From: Trichomonas vaginalis G3 | Taxonomy: Eukaryota > Parabasalia > Trichomonadida > Trichomonadidae | Length of the DNA stretch: 64,000 bases | Assembly: GCF_026262505.1 (NCBI RefSeq) | Contig: NC_067207.1 | Location: 10,818,082 to 10,882,081, forward strand | Direction: 5' to 3' | Part shown: positions 18,801 through 27,542 of the stretch, in pieces | Layout of the letters: each line of letters begins with the position of its first letter | Position numbering within the stretch: position 1 is the first letter of the stretch | The notes under the pieces: model-generated | Told to the model about the DNA's origin: nothing | Database searches by the model: none | Seen by the model: only the letters and a program-made list of their open reading frames with translations | Made by a program: the position numbers and the translations under genes

Positions 18801-21638
18801 CCTGGCGCGTACAGTCCACAAGATCTTGATGGTCGTGGTCCAAGTTACACCATGAAAGGTCGTCATGATCTTCCACAAGATGTCAACACCGCACCTTATA
18901 GAGATCTTCCAACAACCATTGGCGAAGGTCCAAAGATTTCGATGCACTCACGTCCACAAGAACGCGCCCTATCTGATTCACCAGGACCAAATTATATTCC
19001 TCCATCTTTAGGCTCAGATGCACCGAAAGTTTCAATGACATCTCGTCATGATAACACTAAATATAATGACAATCCAGGTCCAGGTGCATACGACATCAAA
19101 GATTCAAATAACGGTCCTGCATATACGTTAAAGGGAAGAACGGAAAGCCCAGATGCTAGTACAGCTTCACCAGGCCCTGCTGCATACAATCCTAACTACA
19201 ATGCAACTATGAAGAACTCTCCTTCTCCAACTATGCACGGCCGTCCAACAGATCGTAACATCGAAGTAACTCCAGGTCCATCAGACTATGCTATTTCTCG
19301 TGATCTTGGCGGTCCACAAATTTCTATGCATATTAGACCTACTGAGAATCAAAAAGAAGGCGGCCCAGGTCCTGGCGCGTACAGTCCACAAGATCTTGAT
19401 GGTCGTGGTCCAAGTTACACCATGAAAGGTCGTCATGATCTTCCACAAGATGTCAACACCGCACCTTATAGAGATCTTCCAACAACCATTGGCGAAGGTC
19501 CAAAGATTTCGATGCACTCACGTCCACAAGAACGCGCCCTATCTGATTCACCAGGACCAAATTATATTCCTCCATCTTTAGGCTCAGATGCACCGAAAGT
19601 TTCAATGACATCTCGTCATGATAACACTAAATATAATGACAATCCAGGTCCAGGTGCATACGACATCAAAGATTCAAATAACGGTCCTGCATATACGTTA
19701 AAGGGAAGAACGGAAAGCCCAGATGCTAGTACAGCTTCACCAGGCCCTGCTGCATACAATCCTAACTACAATGCAACTATGAAGAACTCTCCTTCTCCAA
19801 CTATGCACGGCCGTCCAACAGATCGTAACATCGAAGTAACTCCAGGTCCATCAGACTATGCTATTTCTCGTGATCTTGGCGGTCCACAAATTTCTATGCA
19901 TATTAGACCTACTGAGAATCAAAAAGAAGGCGGCCCAGGTCCTGGCGCGTACAGTCCACAAGATCTTGATGGTCGTGGTCCAAGTTACACCATGAAAGGT
20001 CGTCATGATCTTCCACAAGATGTCAACACCGCACCTTATAGAGATCTTCCAACAACCATTGGCGAAGGTCCAAAGATTTCGATGCACTCACGTCCACAAG
20101 AACGCGCCCTATCTGATTCACCAGGACCAAATTATATTCCTCCATCTTTAGGCTCAGATGCACCGAAAGTTTCAATGACATCTCGTCATGATAACACTAA
20201 ATATAATGACAATCCAGGTCCAGGTGCATACGACATCAAAGATTCAAATAACGGTCCTCGCTACACAATGAAAGGAAGACCGAGATCAGGCGGGGCAGAG
20301 ACCGCATCTCCAGGCCCAGCTGCATATTCACCAGATTACAATGCTGTCCGCAAGAATTCGCAAGGCCCAACAATGCACATTCGACCTAAAGACCGAAGCA
20401 TCGAAGCATCTCCAGGTCCTGCAGATTATGAAGTTTCAAGAAATCTTGGTGGCCGTTCTGCTTCCATCCATGTTCGTCCTAAATCCGGCGGCGCCAACAC
20501 TGATTCACCTGGCCCAGGTGCATATAATCCAAAGGACAATCGTCGTGGTCCAAGCTACACAATGAAAGGAAGACATGAACAGCGCCAAGATGTTAACAAC
20601 GCTCCATACAGAGATCTTGGAACAACAGTTGGTAGTGGACCGAAGATTTCAATGCACTCACGTCCACAGGAACGTCCATTATCCGATTCCCCAGGTCCAT
20701 CATACATTCCACCAGCCATTGGTGCAGATGCTCCTAAAGTTTCAATGACATCACGTCGTGACTCAGTCAGAAGAAATGATAACCCAGGTCCAGGAGCCTA
20801 TAATATCAAAGACAACAACCGTGGTCCAAGTTACACAATGAAAGGAAGACCGAGATCAGGCGGGGCAGAGACCGCATCTCCAGGCCCAGCTGCATATTCA
20901 CCAGATTACAATGCTGTCCGCAAGAATTCGCAAGGCCCAACAATGCACATTCGACCTAAAGACCGAAGCATCGAAGCATCTCCAGGTCCTGCAGATTATG
21001 AAGTTTCAAGAAATCTCGGTGGCCCATCAGCTTCATTTCACAGCAGACCAAGATCTGGTGGAGCAAACACTGATTCACCTGGCCCAGGTGCATATAATCC
21101 AAAGGACAATCGTCGTGGTCCAAGCTACACAATGAAAGGAAGACATGAACAGCGCCAAGATGTTAACAACGCTCCATACAGAGATCTTGGAACAACAGTT
21201 GGTAGTGGACCGAAGATTTCAATGCACTCACGTCCACAGGAACGTCCATTATCCGATTCCCCAGGTCCATCATACATTCCACCAGCCATTGGTGCAGATG
21301 CTCCTAAAGTTTCAATGACATCACGTCGTGACTCAGTCAGAAGAAATGATAACCCAGGTCCAGGAGCGTATGATGTTAGAAGTCCGAAAGAAGGACCAAG
21401 TTACACAATGAAGAGCAGACCAAGGTCTGGAGGTGCTGAGAGAGCTTCTCCAGGTCCTGCTGCTTATTCTCCTGACTATTATGCTATCAAGAAATCTCCA
21501 AGAAACATTACAATTAAAAACAGATACCCAGAAAGAGCTCCAGATCAAGGTCCTGGATATTACAACATCGGAAATACTCTTGGAGGTCCAAGATTTACAA
21601 TTGGAAACAGAGAAACTCTCGATATTGTATTGATATAA
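15891..21638 (+). CDS. Giant SHIPPO (sperm-tail PG-rich) repeat protein, 1915 aa
   Basis: The protein is built almost entirely of SHIPPO/STPGR repeats: PGPGAY, PGPAAY, PGPSDY or PGPNY motifs recur about every 35-40 residues, each followed by a basic stretch such as KGR or HSRP. Proteins of this family bind or stabilise microtubule structures (ODF3-like, axonemal and cortical). Here a role in flagella or the pelta-axostyle cytoskeleton is likely. Residues ~60-1455 are seven identical 190-aa units plus part of an eighth; ~1456-1835 are two further related 190-aa units; the rest is single-copy. The start at 15891 is chosen because SHIPPO-like NPGPAEF begins at once. No membrane segments. Antisense frames inside each unit are artefacts. 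Confidence 0.9.
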   Translation: MSKNGLLVRIVGDRSTNPGPAEFNTRTKPGDDSPQWTIKNKYPEKIEAIDVPYSDIASTIGEGPKISMHSRPQERALSDSPGPNYIPPSLGSDAPKVSMTSRHDNTKYNDNPGPGAYDIKDSNNGPAYTLKGRTESPDASTASPGPAAYNPNYNATMKNSPSPTMHGRPTDRNIEVTPGPSDYAISRDLGGPQISMHIRPTENQKEGGPGPGAYSPQDLDGRGPSYTMKGRHDLPQDVNTAPYRDLPTTIGEGPKISMHSRPQERALSDSPGPNYIPPSLGSDAPKVSMTSRHDNTKYNDNPGPGAYDIKDSNNGPAYTLKGRTESPDASTASPGPAAYNPNYNATMKNSPSPTMHGRPTDRNIEVTPGPSDYAISRDLGGPQISMHIRPTENQKEGGPGPGAYSPQDLDGRGPSYTMKGRHDLPQDVNTAPYRDLPTTIGEGPKISMHSRPQERALSDSPGPNYIPPSLGSDAPKVSMTSRHDNTKYNDNPGPGAYDIKDSNNGPAYTLKGRTESPDASTASPGPAAYNPNYNATMKNSPSPTMHGRPTDRNIEVTPGPSDYAISRDLGGPQISMHIRPTENQKEGGPGPGAYSPQDLDGRGPSYTMKGRHDLPQDVNTAPYRDLPTTIGEGPKISMHSRPQERALSDSPGPNYIPPSLGSDAPKVSMTSRHDNTKYNDNPGPGAYDIKDSNNGPAYTLKGRTESPDASTASPGPAAYNPNYNATMKNSPSPTMHGRPTDRNIEVTPGPSDYAISRDLGGPQISMHIRPTENQKEGGPGPGAYSPQDLDGRGPSYTMKGRHDLPQDVNTAPYRDLPTTIGEGPKISMHSRPQERALSDSPGPNYIPPSLGSDAPKVSMTSRHDNTKYNDNPGPGAYDIKDSNNGPAYTLKGRTESPDASTASPGPAAYNPNYNATMKNSPSPTMHGRPTDRNIEVTPGPSDYAISRDLGGPQISMHIRPTENQKEGGPGPGAYSPQDLDGRGPSYTMKGRHDLPQDVNTAPYRDLPTTIGEGPKISMHSRPQERALSDSPGPNYIPPSLGSDAPKVSMTSRHDNTKYNDNPGPGAYDIKDSNNGPAYTLKGRTESPDASTASPGPAAYNPNYNATMKNSPSPTMHGRPTDRNIEVTPGPSDYAISRDLGGPQISMHIRPTENQKEGGPGPGAYSPQDLDGRGPSYTMKGRHDLPQDVNTAPYRDLPTTIGEGPKISMHSRPQERALSDSPGPNYIPPSLGSDAPKVSMTSRHDNTKYNDNPGPGAYDIKDSNNGPAYTLKGRTESPDASTASPGPAAYNPNYNATMKNSPSPTMHGRPTDRNIEVTPGPSDYAISRDLGGPQISMHIRPTENQKEGGPGPGAYSPQDLDGRGPSYTMKGRHDLPQDVNTAPYRDLPTTIGEGPKISMHSRPQERALSDSPGPNYIPPSLGSDAPKVSMTSRHDNTKYNDNPGPGAYDIKDSNNGPRYTMKGRPRSGGAETASPGPAAYSPDYNAVRKNSQGPTMHIRPKDRSIEASPGPADYEVSRNLGGRSASIHVRPKSGGANTDSPGPGAYNPKDNRRGPSYTMKGRHEQRQDVNNAPYRDLGTTVGSGPKISMHSRPQERPLSDSPGPSYIPPAIGADAPKVSMTSRRDSVRRNDNPGPGAYNIKDNNRGPSYTMKGRPRSGGAETASPGPAAYSPDYNAVRKNSQGPTMHIRPKDRSIEASPGPADYEVSRNLGGPSASFHSRPRSGGANTDSPGPGAYNPKDNRRGPSYTMKGRHEQRQDVNNAPYRDLGTTVGSGPKISMHSRPQERPLSDSPGPSYIPPAIGADAPKVSMTSRRDSVRRNDNPGPGAYDVRSPKEGPSYTMKSRPRSGGAERASPGPAAYSPDYYAIKKSPRNITIKNRYPERAPDQGPGYYNIGNTLGGPRFTIGNRETLDIVLI
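16068..20257 (+). repeat. 570-bp coding tandem repeat, 7 full units plus a partial
   Basis: Units begin at 16068, 16638, 17208, 17778, 18348, 18918, 19488 and 20058 (partial). Apart from a silent C/T in an Asn codon (T in units 3 and 5), I see no differences. A second, diverged pair with the same 570-bp length follows to about 21397. The identity indicates very recent unequal exchange or gene conversion; copy number may vary between strains or be affected by assembly. Confidence 0.93.
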
Positions 21639-22237
21639 TCATCTTATTTTTATATTATTATTCATTATTAGTTTGTTTCTATTAAATCACTATCCGGAAA
21701 TTAAATTATTTTTAATGAGAGATTTAAACCCAATAAGAAAGAAGTATTTACTATGCAAAACCCTTCCTCCTATAATTATGATAGAAAAAATTATTTTTTA
21801 CGGTCAATTGCATGGTTCCAGTAATAATAACAATTTATGTCATAAAAAAGTATTGATTTCACGCATATGCAAACATGATTAATCTTAAAAATATATTAAA
21901 CGTGTCAGAAATTTGAATTAAAGTCAGATGTTGGCGGTTTTGTACCATTAAGTGAAATTTCCACTTTTTGAGTTCCTCTCATCAAATCAATAATTTTCAT
22001 ACAAACAGGATTAATCTTATTGTAATATTGATTAGTTATAGAAATATATTAAATTTTCAAATTTGACAGATAAAAATGATGTGAAAAAATTTTTGACTCA
22101 AAAAGATAAACTTTATGAGAATAGTTAAAATTAGTAAATGTCCATATGTTATATTAAATACTATAATAATGTATATTTATTATTAAATCTTTGTGATGTG
22201 ATATTTCAACAATCTTTTAGACAAAATTTTGAATTAA
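21639..22237. other. AT-rich intergenic region
   Basis: About 600 bases between two plus-strand host genes. No supported gene; the longest frame (21673-21882) has no recognisable protein features. Confidence 0.5.
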
Positions 22238-22249
22238 TCATTTTTGATA
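22238..22249 (+). promoter_or_regulatory. Host initiator (Inr) before the 271-aa protein gene
   Basis: TCATTTTTGATA directly precedes ATGAG. T. vaginalis genes use an initiator of consensus TCAYTWYTCATTA a few bases upstream of ATG. The same box plus ATGAG stands before the three 44-aa genes (43544, 43873, 44488). Confidence 0.65.
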
Positions 22250-23059
22250 ATGAGCGAATATCATTATCGCGCAGACGGAGGCTTTGATATGAGGTACTCT
22301 TCATCAAAAGCTGCATGCTCTATGGGACTTTGCAACAGTAGAGGCTTTTCTAATTCTTCTTATTCATATTCATGCTCACCATCAATCTCGAGTTCATCAT
22401 CAAGCGGATATCATTATCGTCAAGATGGCGGTCTTGATATGAGATATTCCTCATCTAAGACTGCATGTGCAAGCGGACTTTGTGATAACAAGGGAAATAT
22501 GTATTCTTCATCAAATTCGAAATCAGAATCATCTACAAACGTTAAGAGTGAAACAAAACCAGTTGAAGTCAAATCCGAAAAGAATCCATCCGTAGGCCAA
22601 AAGTCACCAAAGGAGATTGAACGTTCAGATCTTGGTCGCACAAAGTATGGATCAAAAGAAGATGGAACAAATGCAAGTCATATTATGTCTTTCCGTGTAA
22701 TTAACGCCATTCTCAGCACACAGCCTGGACGCCCAATGTCTGACGAAAACAAGAAGAATATCGTCAGAGAACTCAATGATAAGGAAAACTTGCGCAACAA
22801 GAGTCGTGCAGGCAACATGTATGGTAATAATGGTTATTCTGGTGATGAATACTTCGATCAGCAGATCGAAGATGTAATTAGAGGAAATAAAGATCGTTTA
22901 ACGAATCAACATTGTGTTGATCGCCTCCAAAGACAATGGGCACGCGTCCAACAGTCTAACATACCAACAAACGTAAAGGAAGCAATCAGGGAAAGCTTTT
23001 CAAAGATCCATGATCAAGATGGACATGTCATCATTCGTTCAAATGCTCCTTTAAATTGA
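22250..23059 (+). CDS. Ser-rich protein with duplicated DGG-DMRYSSSK-GLC motif
   Basis: The start at 22250 (MSEYHYRADGGFDMRYSSSK) is preferred over an upstream in-frame ATG at 22244 because the initiator ends at 22249. The 269-aa protein has two ~30-residue repeats: YHYRxDGGxDMRYSSSKxAC followed by GLC, at residues ~4-33 and ~53-82. A Ser/Lys-rich linker (~90-120) and a C-terminal charged helical domain of ~130 residues follow (SFRVINAIL, GRPMSDENKKNIVREL, QRQWARVQQSNIP). No signal peptide or membrane span. I do not recognise the family; the paired Cys in each repeat could bind metal. A minisatellite follows downstream. Confidence 0.75.
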   Translation: MSEYHYRADGGFDMRYSSSKAACSMGLCNSRGFSNSSYSYSCSPSISSSSSSGYHYRQDGGLDMRYSSSKTACASGLCDNKGNMYSSSNSKSESSTNVKSETKPVEVKSEKNPSVGQKSPKEIERSDLGRTKYGSKEDGTNASHIMSFRVINAILSTQPGRPMSDENKKNIVRELNDKENLRNKSRAGNMYGNNGYSGDEYFDQQIEDVIRGNKDRLTNQHCVDRLQRQWARVQQSNIPTNVKEAIRESFSKIHDQDGHVIIRSNAPLN

Positions 23060-23310
23060 TTTTGTAATGCTTTAATAAAAATTTATATATATATTTGATA
23101 ATTGAATTCTTTCTTTTTGTTATTGTTTATTGAATTTCATCAAGCACACAGACATTATTAATGGTTCTATTTAATTGTAAATTTTGTTCTACAACAATGC
23201 ATTTGAAGGTCAAAAAGTATATGAATTGCCTAGTACACCATACTCACACTAAAATTTAATATCCTTTATATTTGTAGTTCACTATGATTCTTGATTCTAT
23301 TATCATGATA

Positions 23311-23822
23311 AGTTGTGAACAACTTTATTAAAACAAGAAATGAGTTGACAACTTTATTAAAACAAGAAAGGAGTTGACAACTTTATTAAAACAAGAAAAG
23401 AGTTGACAGCTTTATTAAAACAAGAAAAGAGTTGACAACTTTATTAAAACAAGAAAAGAGTTGACAGCTTTATTAAAACAAGAAAGAAGTTGACAACTTT
23501 ATTAAAACAAGAAAGGAGTTTTCAACTTTATTAAAACAAGAAAAGAGTTGTCAACTTTATTAAAACAAGAAAGAAGTTGACAACTTTATTAAAACATGAA
23601 AGAAGTTGTCAACTTTATTAAAACAAGAAAGGAGTTGACAACTTTATTAAAACAAGAAATGAGTTGACAACTTTATTAAAACAAGAAAGGAGTTTTCAAC
23701 TTTATTAAAACAAGAAAAGAGTTGTCAACTTTATTAAAACAAGAAAGAAGTTGACAACTTTATTAAAACATGAAAGAAGTTGTCAACTTTATTAAAACAA
23801 GAAATGAGTTGACAACTTTATT
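23311..23822. repeat. 29-bp minisatellite, ~18 copies
   Basis: The unit is CAACTTTATTAAAACAAGAAA plus RGAGTTGA/T, with an exact 29-base period. Unit junctions form GTTGACAAC or GTTGTCAAC palindromes. Variants (GAGTTTTCAAC, ACATGAAAG) recur in the same order, showing a higher-order ~170-bp period in the second half. It lies between the 271-aa gene and the convergent coiled-coil gene. Confidence 0.92.
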
Positions 23823-23926
23823 TACAAACTCTCAAGTAATTAGAAAGGAGTTGAGAACAAATAAGAAAACATATCAAAAAAATTTTTACATTATTTAAGA
23901 AAGCTCTAATATATATAATATAGTTT

Positions 23927-25825
23927 TTATTTAGTATGAAAAGTGCCAATTTTTCTCATTATTTTGTTGAGTTCGTTTTCTAGATCCGAAACAGATTTCT
24001 TGGGGCAGTCTATTGAGTCACAAGTTCTGTTTAGTGATGACAAATCACTTCTCAGCATCTCTATATTCTTCTTCATCAAGTTTGCCATTCCTTTCTTGCT
24101 AGAAAGTTCTTTTTGTGCGGCATTTATTTGCAAAGAAACTTTTTCTTTTTCTTTTTTGATGTTTTCAACTTCATCAATGGAAACTTGTACTTCTCCTGAC
24201 TCATCAATCTGTCTCCTCAGTGCCTTCGTCTTCTGCCTGATCTGTGCAATCTCTTTTTCGATGTCTTTGTCGTTCCTCGTAAGTAATTGGTCAACAGATG
24301 AGAGAATTGAGTGGAAATCAACTCTTTCTGGACTAATAATTGATTCTGTTACCTCTTGTGGTCTTAGTAATACAGGATCCATCATGAATTCTTGGTTGTT
24401 GATGCTGGAAATCACGTCATTAAGGTGTTTTTGTTTTTCAAAAAGTGACAAACTCGGTTCAAACTCCAAAATTTCGTCAATTTCTGTTGGTTGTTGGAGA
24501 GGAGGATGCAGGGAGTCTTTAGAAAACCTTTTAGCAAAGGAAGGAGGAAGTTTTTCATGGATAAGATCAATAACTTCTTCAATTTCTGAATTATCAATTT
24601 CAGGAAGCTCAATTTTGGGAGAAACAGTGGTTTCGTGGGCTGTTTCTTGTTGTTCATGCATTTGTTGGTCAGGAACTTCAATATCTGTGTTACTTTCCGT
24701 TAAAATAAATTTTGTAATTTTTGAATTCAGTTCGCTTAAGTCTTTGCTTCTTATTTCGGTTCTTACGATATCAGGATTAAAATCTGGAATATCAGTATTG
24801 AGGTTTAATGACTCTTCGGCACGAGAAATCGAATCTTCGTAAAAAGATACAGTTGGAAGCTGCGAAATCGCGTTTTCCGTCATTTCTACGAAATCCTTTG
24901 TGAATATTTCAAGTGGATTGATACTGTCTTGGTCAGAATTCTCAGAAAAATCAATAGAAAGAGGTTGAATTTCGATTTTTCCGGCTTCTCCTGCATCTTC
25001 GATTTTCTGTTCAAGCTGCTTGAAGGATTTGGAGATATCCTTGGTATTGGAAGCAGTTTCGGCACAATGATGTAAGAAATTTTTCTGATCTTTGTAAATA
25101 TTCTTGATTAAGTTTGAAACTCTGCTATTTGATTGTATTTGGGCCTGTATTTGAGAAATAAAACTATCTGTCCTTTGGTGTATTGATTGGTCGATTGTAG
25201 CATGGTTTTCGTGATAATTCGGATTTTCATCGAAATTAGGGTATGATTTTAAGTTTATTAGTTGGGATAATTCTTGTTCGTTTGGATCATTTGTAAATTG
25301 GTCGATAATAGCTTCAAGTTGATCATTTTTGGCTTTTTCATCAAATAAAGTTCTGTAAAGTGACAATTCTGATTCCAAACGTTGTCTTTCGTTAACTAAA
25401 TCAATTGTATCGGACTTCAGTTTGTCAAAATCGATAATTTCATATTCATCTGCAATTAAATCAAAAGTTTGTTTAACAGCATCTTGAATTTGGGCAATTT
25501 GTGCTTCGTTAAGAGTTTGTGTCTCTATCCCGGCACTTTCTTTTATTCGTTTCTGCATTTTTTCTAATAATTTTTCTAATGCAAAATTTTGTTGTTTTAA
25601 CGATTGATTTTTTCCTAGTAATTCTGAATATTCATTGTATGTACTTTCCGTTGTTTCGAAAATTAGATTCTTTTTGTCAGTTAAATCCTTGTATGTCGTT
25701 TCTTTTGATGAAATTTTGTTTTTGTAACTAGATAATTCGTTAATTTTCATTTGCATCTCTCTTTCATTCTTTTGTATTTCTGTTTTCATTTGCCGGACGC
25801 TCTGATTCATAAAATGTCCAAACAT
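23927..25825 (-). CDS. Coiled-coil protein, 632 aa, unknown
   Basis: A long minus-strand frame with two coiled-coil regions: residues ~8-190 (many heptads, e.g. MKTEIQKNEREMQMKINEL) and ~515-625 (KDIEKEIAQIRQKTKALRRQ, QINAAQKELSSKKGMANLMK). They flank an acidic, Ser/Pro-containing middle of ~320 residues. No signal peptide, transmembrane segment or enzymatic motif. The architecture is typical of cytoskeletal or scaffold proteins, but no family can be named. It is divergent from the thioredoxin-fold gene at 25937 with only ~110 bp between starts. Confidence 0.75.
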   Translation of the reverse strand: MFGHFMNQSVRQMKTEIQKNEREMQMKINELSSYKNKISSKETTYKDLTDKKNLIFETTESTYNEYSELLGKNQSLKQQNFALEKLLEKMQKRIKESAGIETQTLNEAQIAQIQDAVKQTFDLIADEYEIIDFDKLKSDTIDLVNERQRLESELSLYRTLFDEKAKNDQLEAIIDQFTNDPNEQELSQLINLKSYPNFDENPNYHENHATIDQSIHQRTDSFISQIQAQIQSNSRVSNLIKNIYKDQKNFLHHCAETASNTKDISKSFKQLEQKIEDAGEAGKIEIQPLSIDFSENSDQDSINPLEIFTKDFVEMTENAISQLPTVSFYEDSISRAEESLNLNTDIPDFNPDIVRTEIRSKDLSELNSKITKFILTESNTDIEVPDQQMHEQQETAHETTVSPKIELPEIDNSEIEEVIDLIHEKLPPSFAKRFSKDSLHPPLQQPTEIDEILEFEPSLSLFEKQKHLNDVISSINNQEFMMDPVLLRPQEVTESIISPERVDFHSILSSVDQLLTRNDKDIEKEIAQIRQKTKALRRQIDESGEVQVSIDEVENIKKEKEKVSLQINAAQKELSSKKGMANLMKKNIEMLRSDLSSLNRTCDSIDCPKKSVSDLENELNKIMRKIGTFHTK

Positions 25826-25936
25826 TTTTTTGCTTCGAAGAGATTGTCACTTTTTTGGATTTACTTATGACAAATTACATGACAAATTAGGGTTATTTCT
25901 CTTTATTATCCCCTGCTTTTCTAATTCATCAAAAAA

Positions 25937-26920
25937 ATGTTTTTTGTTCTTTTTTGTCAATTAGCCTTTCAAGTTGCCAATGTCATAACATTAACACCTG
26001 ATAATTGGCAGCAGCTTGTAGATAAAAGAGATCCAGAAAGTGTTTGGCTGATTTTTTTCAGAACTAATGGGCATATGGGATCAAAATCAATATTTCCAAT
26101 ATTTGAAAATGCTTCACGTATAGCTGATGGACTATTTAACTTTGGTCTTGTAACAGATGATCCGGATTTCCCTGTTTTAATGCGATATAAAGTTGAAACC
26201 GTTCCAACAATCATAATTCTACACAAAACAGGTTACAAGAAATATAAAGGAAAGTATACTGAGAACGATTTACTTAAAGCTGCAGCAAAATTCTTGAAAG
26301 ATCACACAAAGAAAGCAACCCTTGAATGGATTAACGAACCTCAGGATACAGCAATCTTGTTTACCGATAAATCGTTCATTCCAAGTCTTTGGGTTGGAAT
26401 TTCTTCTGATTTCAGAAATAAATTACGAATTGGAGTCACAAACTCAACAGAAGTAATGAGAGCTTACGGAGTTACAAAACTACCATCAATTATAATGATG
26501 AATTCATCATACAGAACTTTCTACAAAGGAAGGATTTCATTTGGTGCGATTTCTCAGACTTTGACAGATTTCATTCAAGATTCATACGAAGAACCATACG
26601 TTTACGATCCTGACTACTTATTCCCCGATGAATATCAAAAGCAAACAGCTAATTTTACAGGCTATATCGCTTTTGCAGTTACAGACGAATTGGAAGCAGA
26701 TTTCCAGAGAACGAAAGATACAAGAACTCCAAGAAGGTTTAAATTCTTCTACGGAACAGAAAATCTTCCTTATAAATTTATGACGCCAGGAACTTATTGG
26801 ATTTTGCAGCCAAGCAAAAATAGGATTGCAAAATGCAATAGTGCTAAGGAAATCTTCGATTTTTGCGCTAAAATTGTTGATGGAGAAATGAAATGGCAAG
26901 ATCTTAATTCTTATTTATAA
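25937..26920 (+). CDS. Secreted/ER thioredoxin-fold (PDI-like) protein lacking CxxC
   Basis: A 327-aa protein. Residues 1-15 (MFFVLFCQLAFQVAN) look like a signal peptide. Two thioredoxin-like domains follow. In the first (~17-120), the strand WLIFFRTNGHMGSK stands where PDI has the CGHC active site but contains no cysteine, while the cis-proline block TVPTIII is present. The second (~125-210) has a TKLPSIIMM block in the matching place and also lacks CxxC. The fold fits PDI-family ER proteins; without redox cysteines, a chaperone or binding role is more likely than disulfide exchange. No clear KDEL-type tail. A weak TCATCA box lies at 25926. Confidence 0.75.
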   Translation: MFFVLFCQLAFQVANVITLTPDNWQQLVDKRDPESVWLIFFRTNGHMGSKSIFPIFENASRIADGLFNFGLVTDDPDFPVLMRYKVETVPTIIILHKTGYKKYKGKYTENDLLKAAAKFLKDHTKKATLEWINEPQDTAILFTDKSFIPSLWVGISSDFRNKLRIGVTNSTEVMRAYGVTKLPSIIMMNSSYRTFYKGRISFGAISQTLTDFIQDSYEEPYVYDPDYLFPDEYQKQTANFTGYIAFAVTDELEADFQRTKDTRTPRRFKFFYGTENLPYKFMTPGTYWILQPSKNRIAKCNSAKEIFDFCAKIVDGEMKWQDLNSYL

Positions 26921-27538
26921 ACTGTTCGTATTATCTTTTCAAATATTGTTTTTATTATTAATTCACTACGATTTGATAAAAAATGATTAGATATTTAGTA
27001 TCATATATTAAATGTACATCAAATTTGTAAATTGAAATAAAAGATAAATAAAACTCTTGCGTGTTATTATGTTTACAATGTGAAAATAGAAAATAATGAA
27101 AGTGTTATCCAATAATCTTTATTATCTAAGGGAATTCAGTAGAAAATATGCCATTGCTTGATATCATTTTGAGACCTATTTATAGTGAAGCAAAAATACT
27201 TATATATTAAATCGATAATTCGTTCTCAATTCCAAAAATATCATGCAATTACATATAAGTATTAGAATCTGACGTTCGCTTTAGAATATGATGATTACAA
27301 TATTGATATAGATGGATAATTCGATAACTTGAACGTTTTCTCCAAATGAATTTGTCATATTGTTTTCGAACCGAACTTTTTTGATAGTTTTATTCAATGA
27401 TATGTAATATTTACTAGAGATAATCTGATATTGCTTGTATTGTTTTTTAGCCTTTCTCAATTTTTCAATCCAAAAAAGATAAAATCGCGTTTATATGTCC
27501 TACATATAATAATATGCATATATCCAACAGAATTTGGT
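26921..27538. other. AT-rich intergenic region
   Basis: About 620 bases of AT-rich DNA with no open frame over 60 codons and no repeat structure that I can support. Confidence 0.5.
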
Positions 27539-27542
27539 TTAA

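Noticed and set aside
16431-20087. Seven identical 78-aa antisense open frames, one in each SHIPPO unit
   Set aside because: They arise from the repeated sense sequence and have no independent features.
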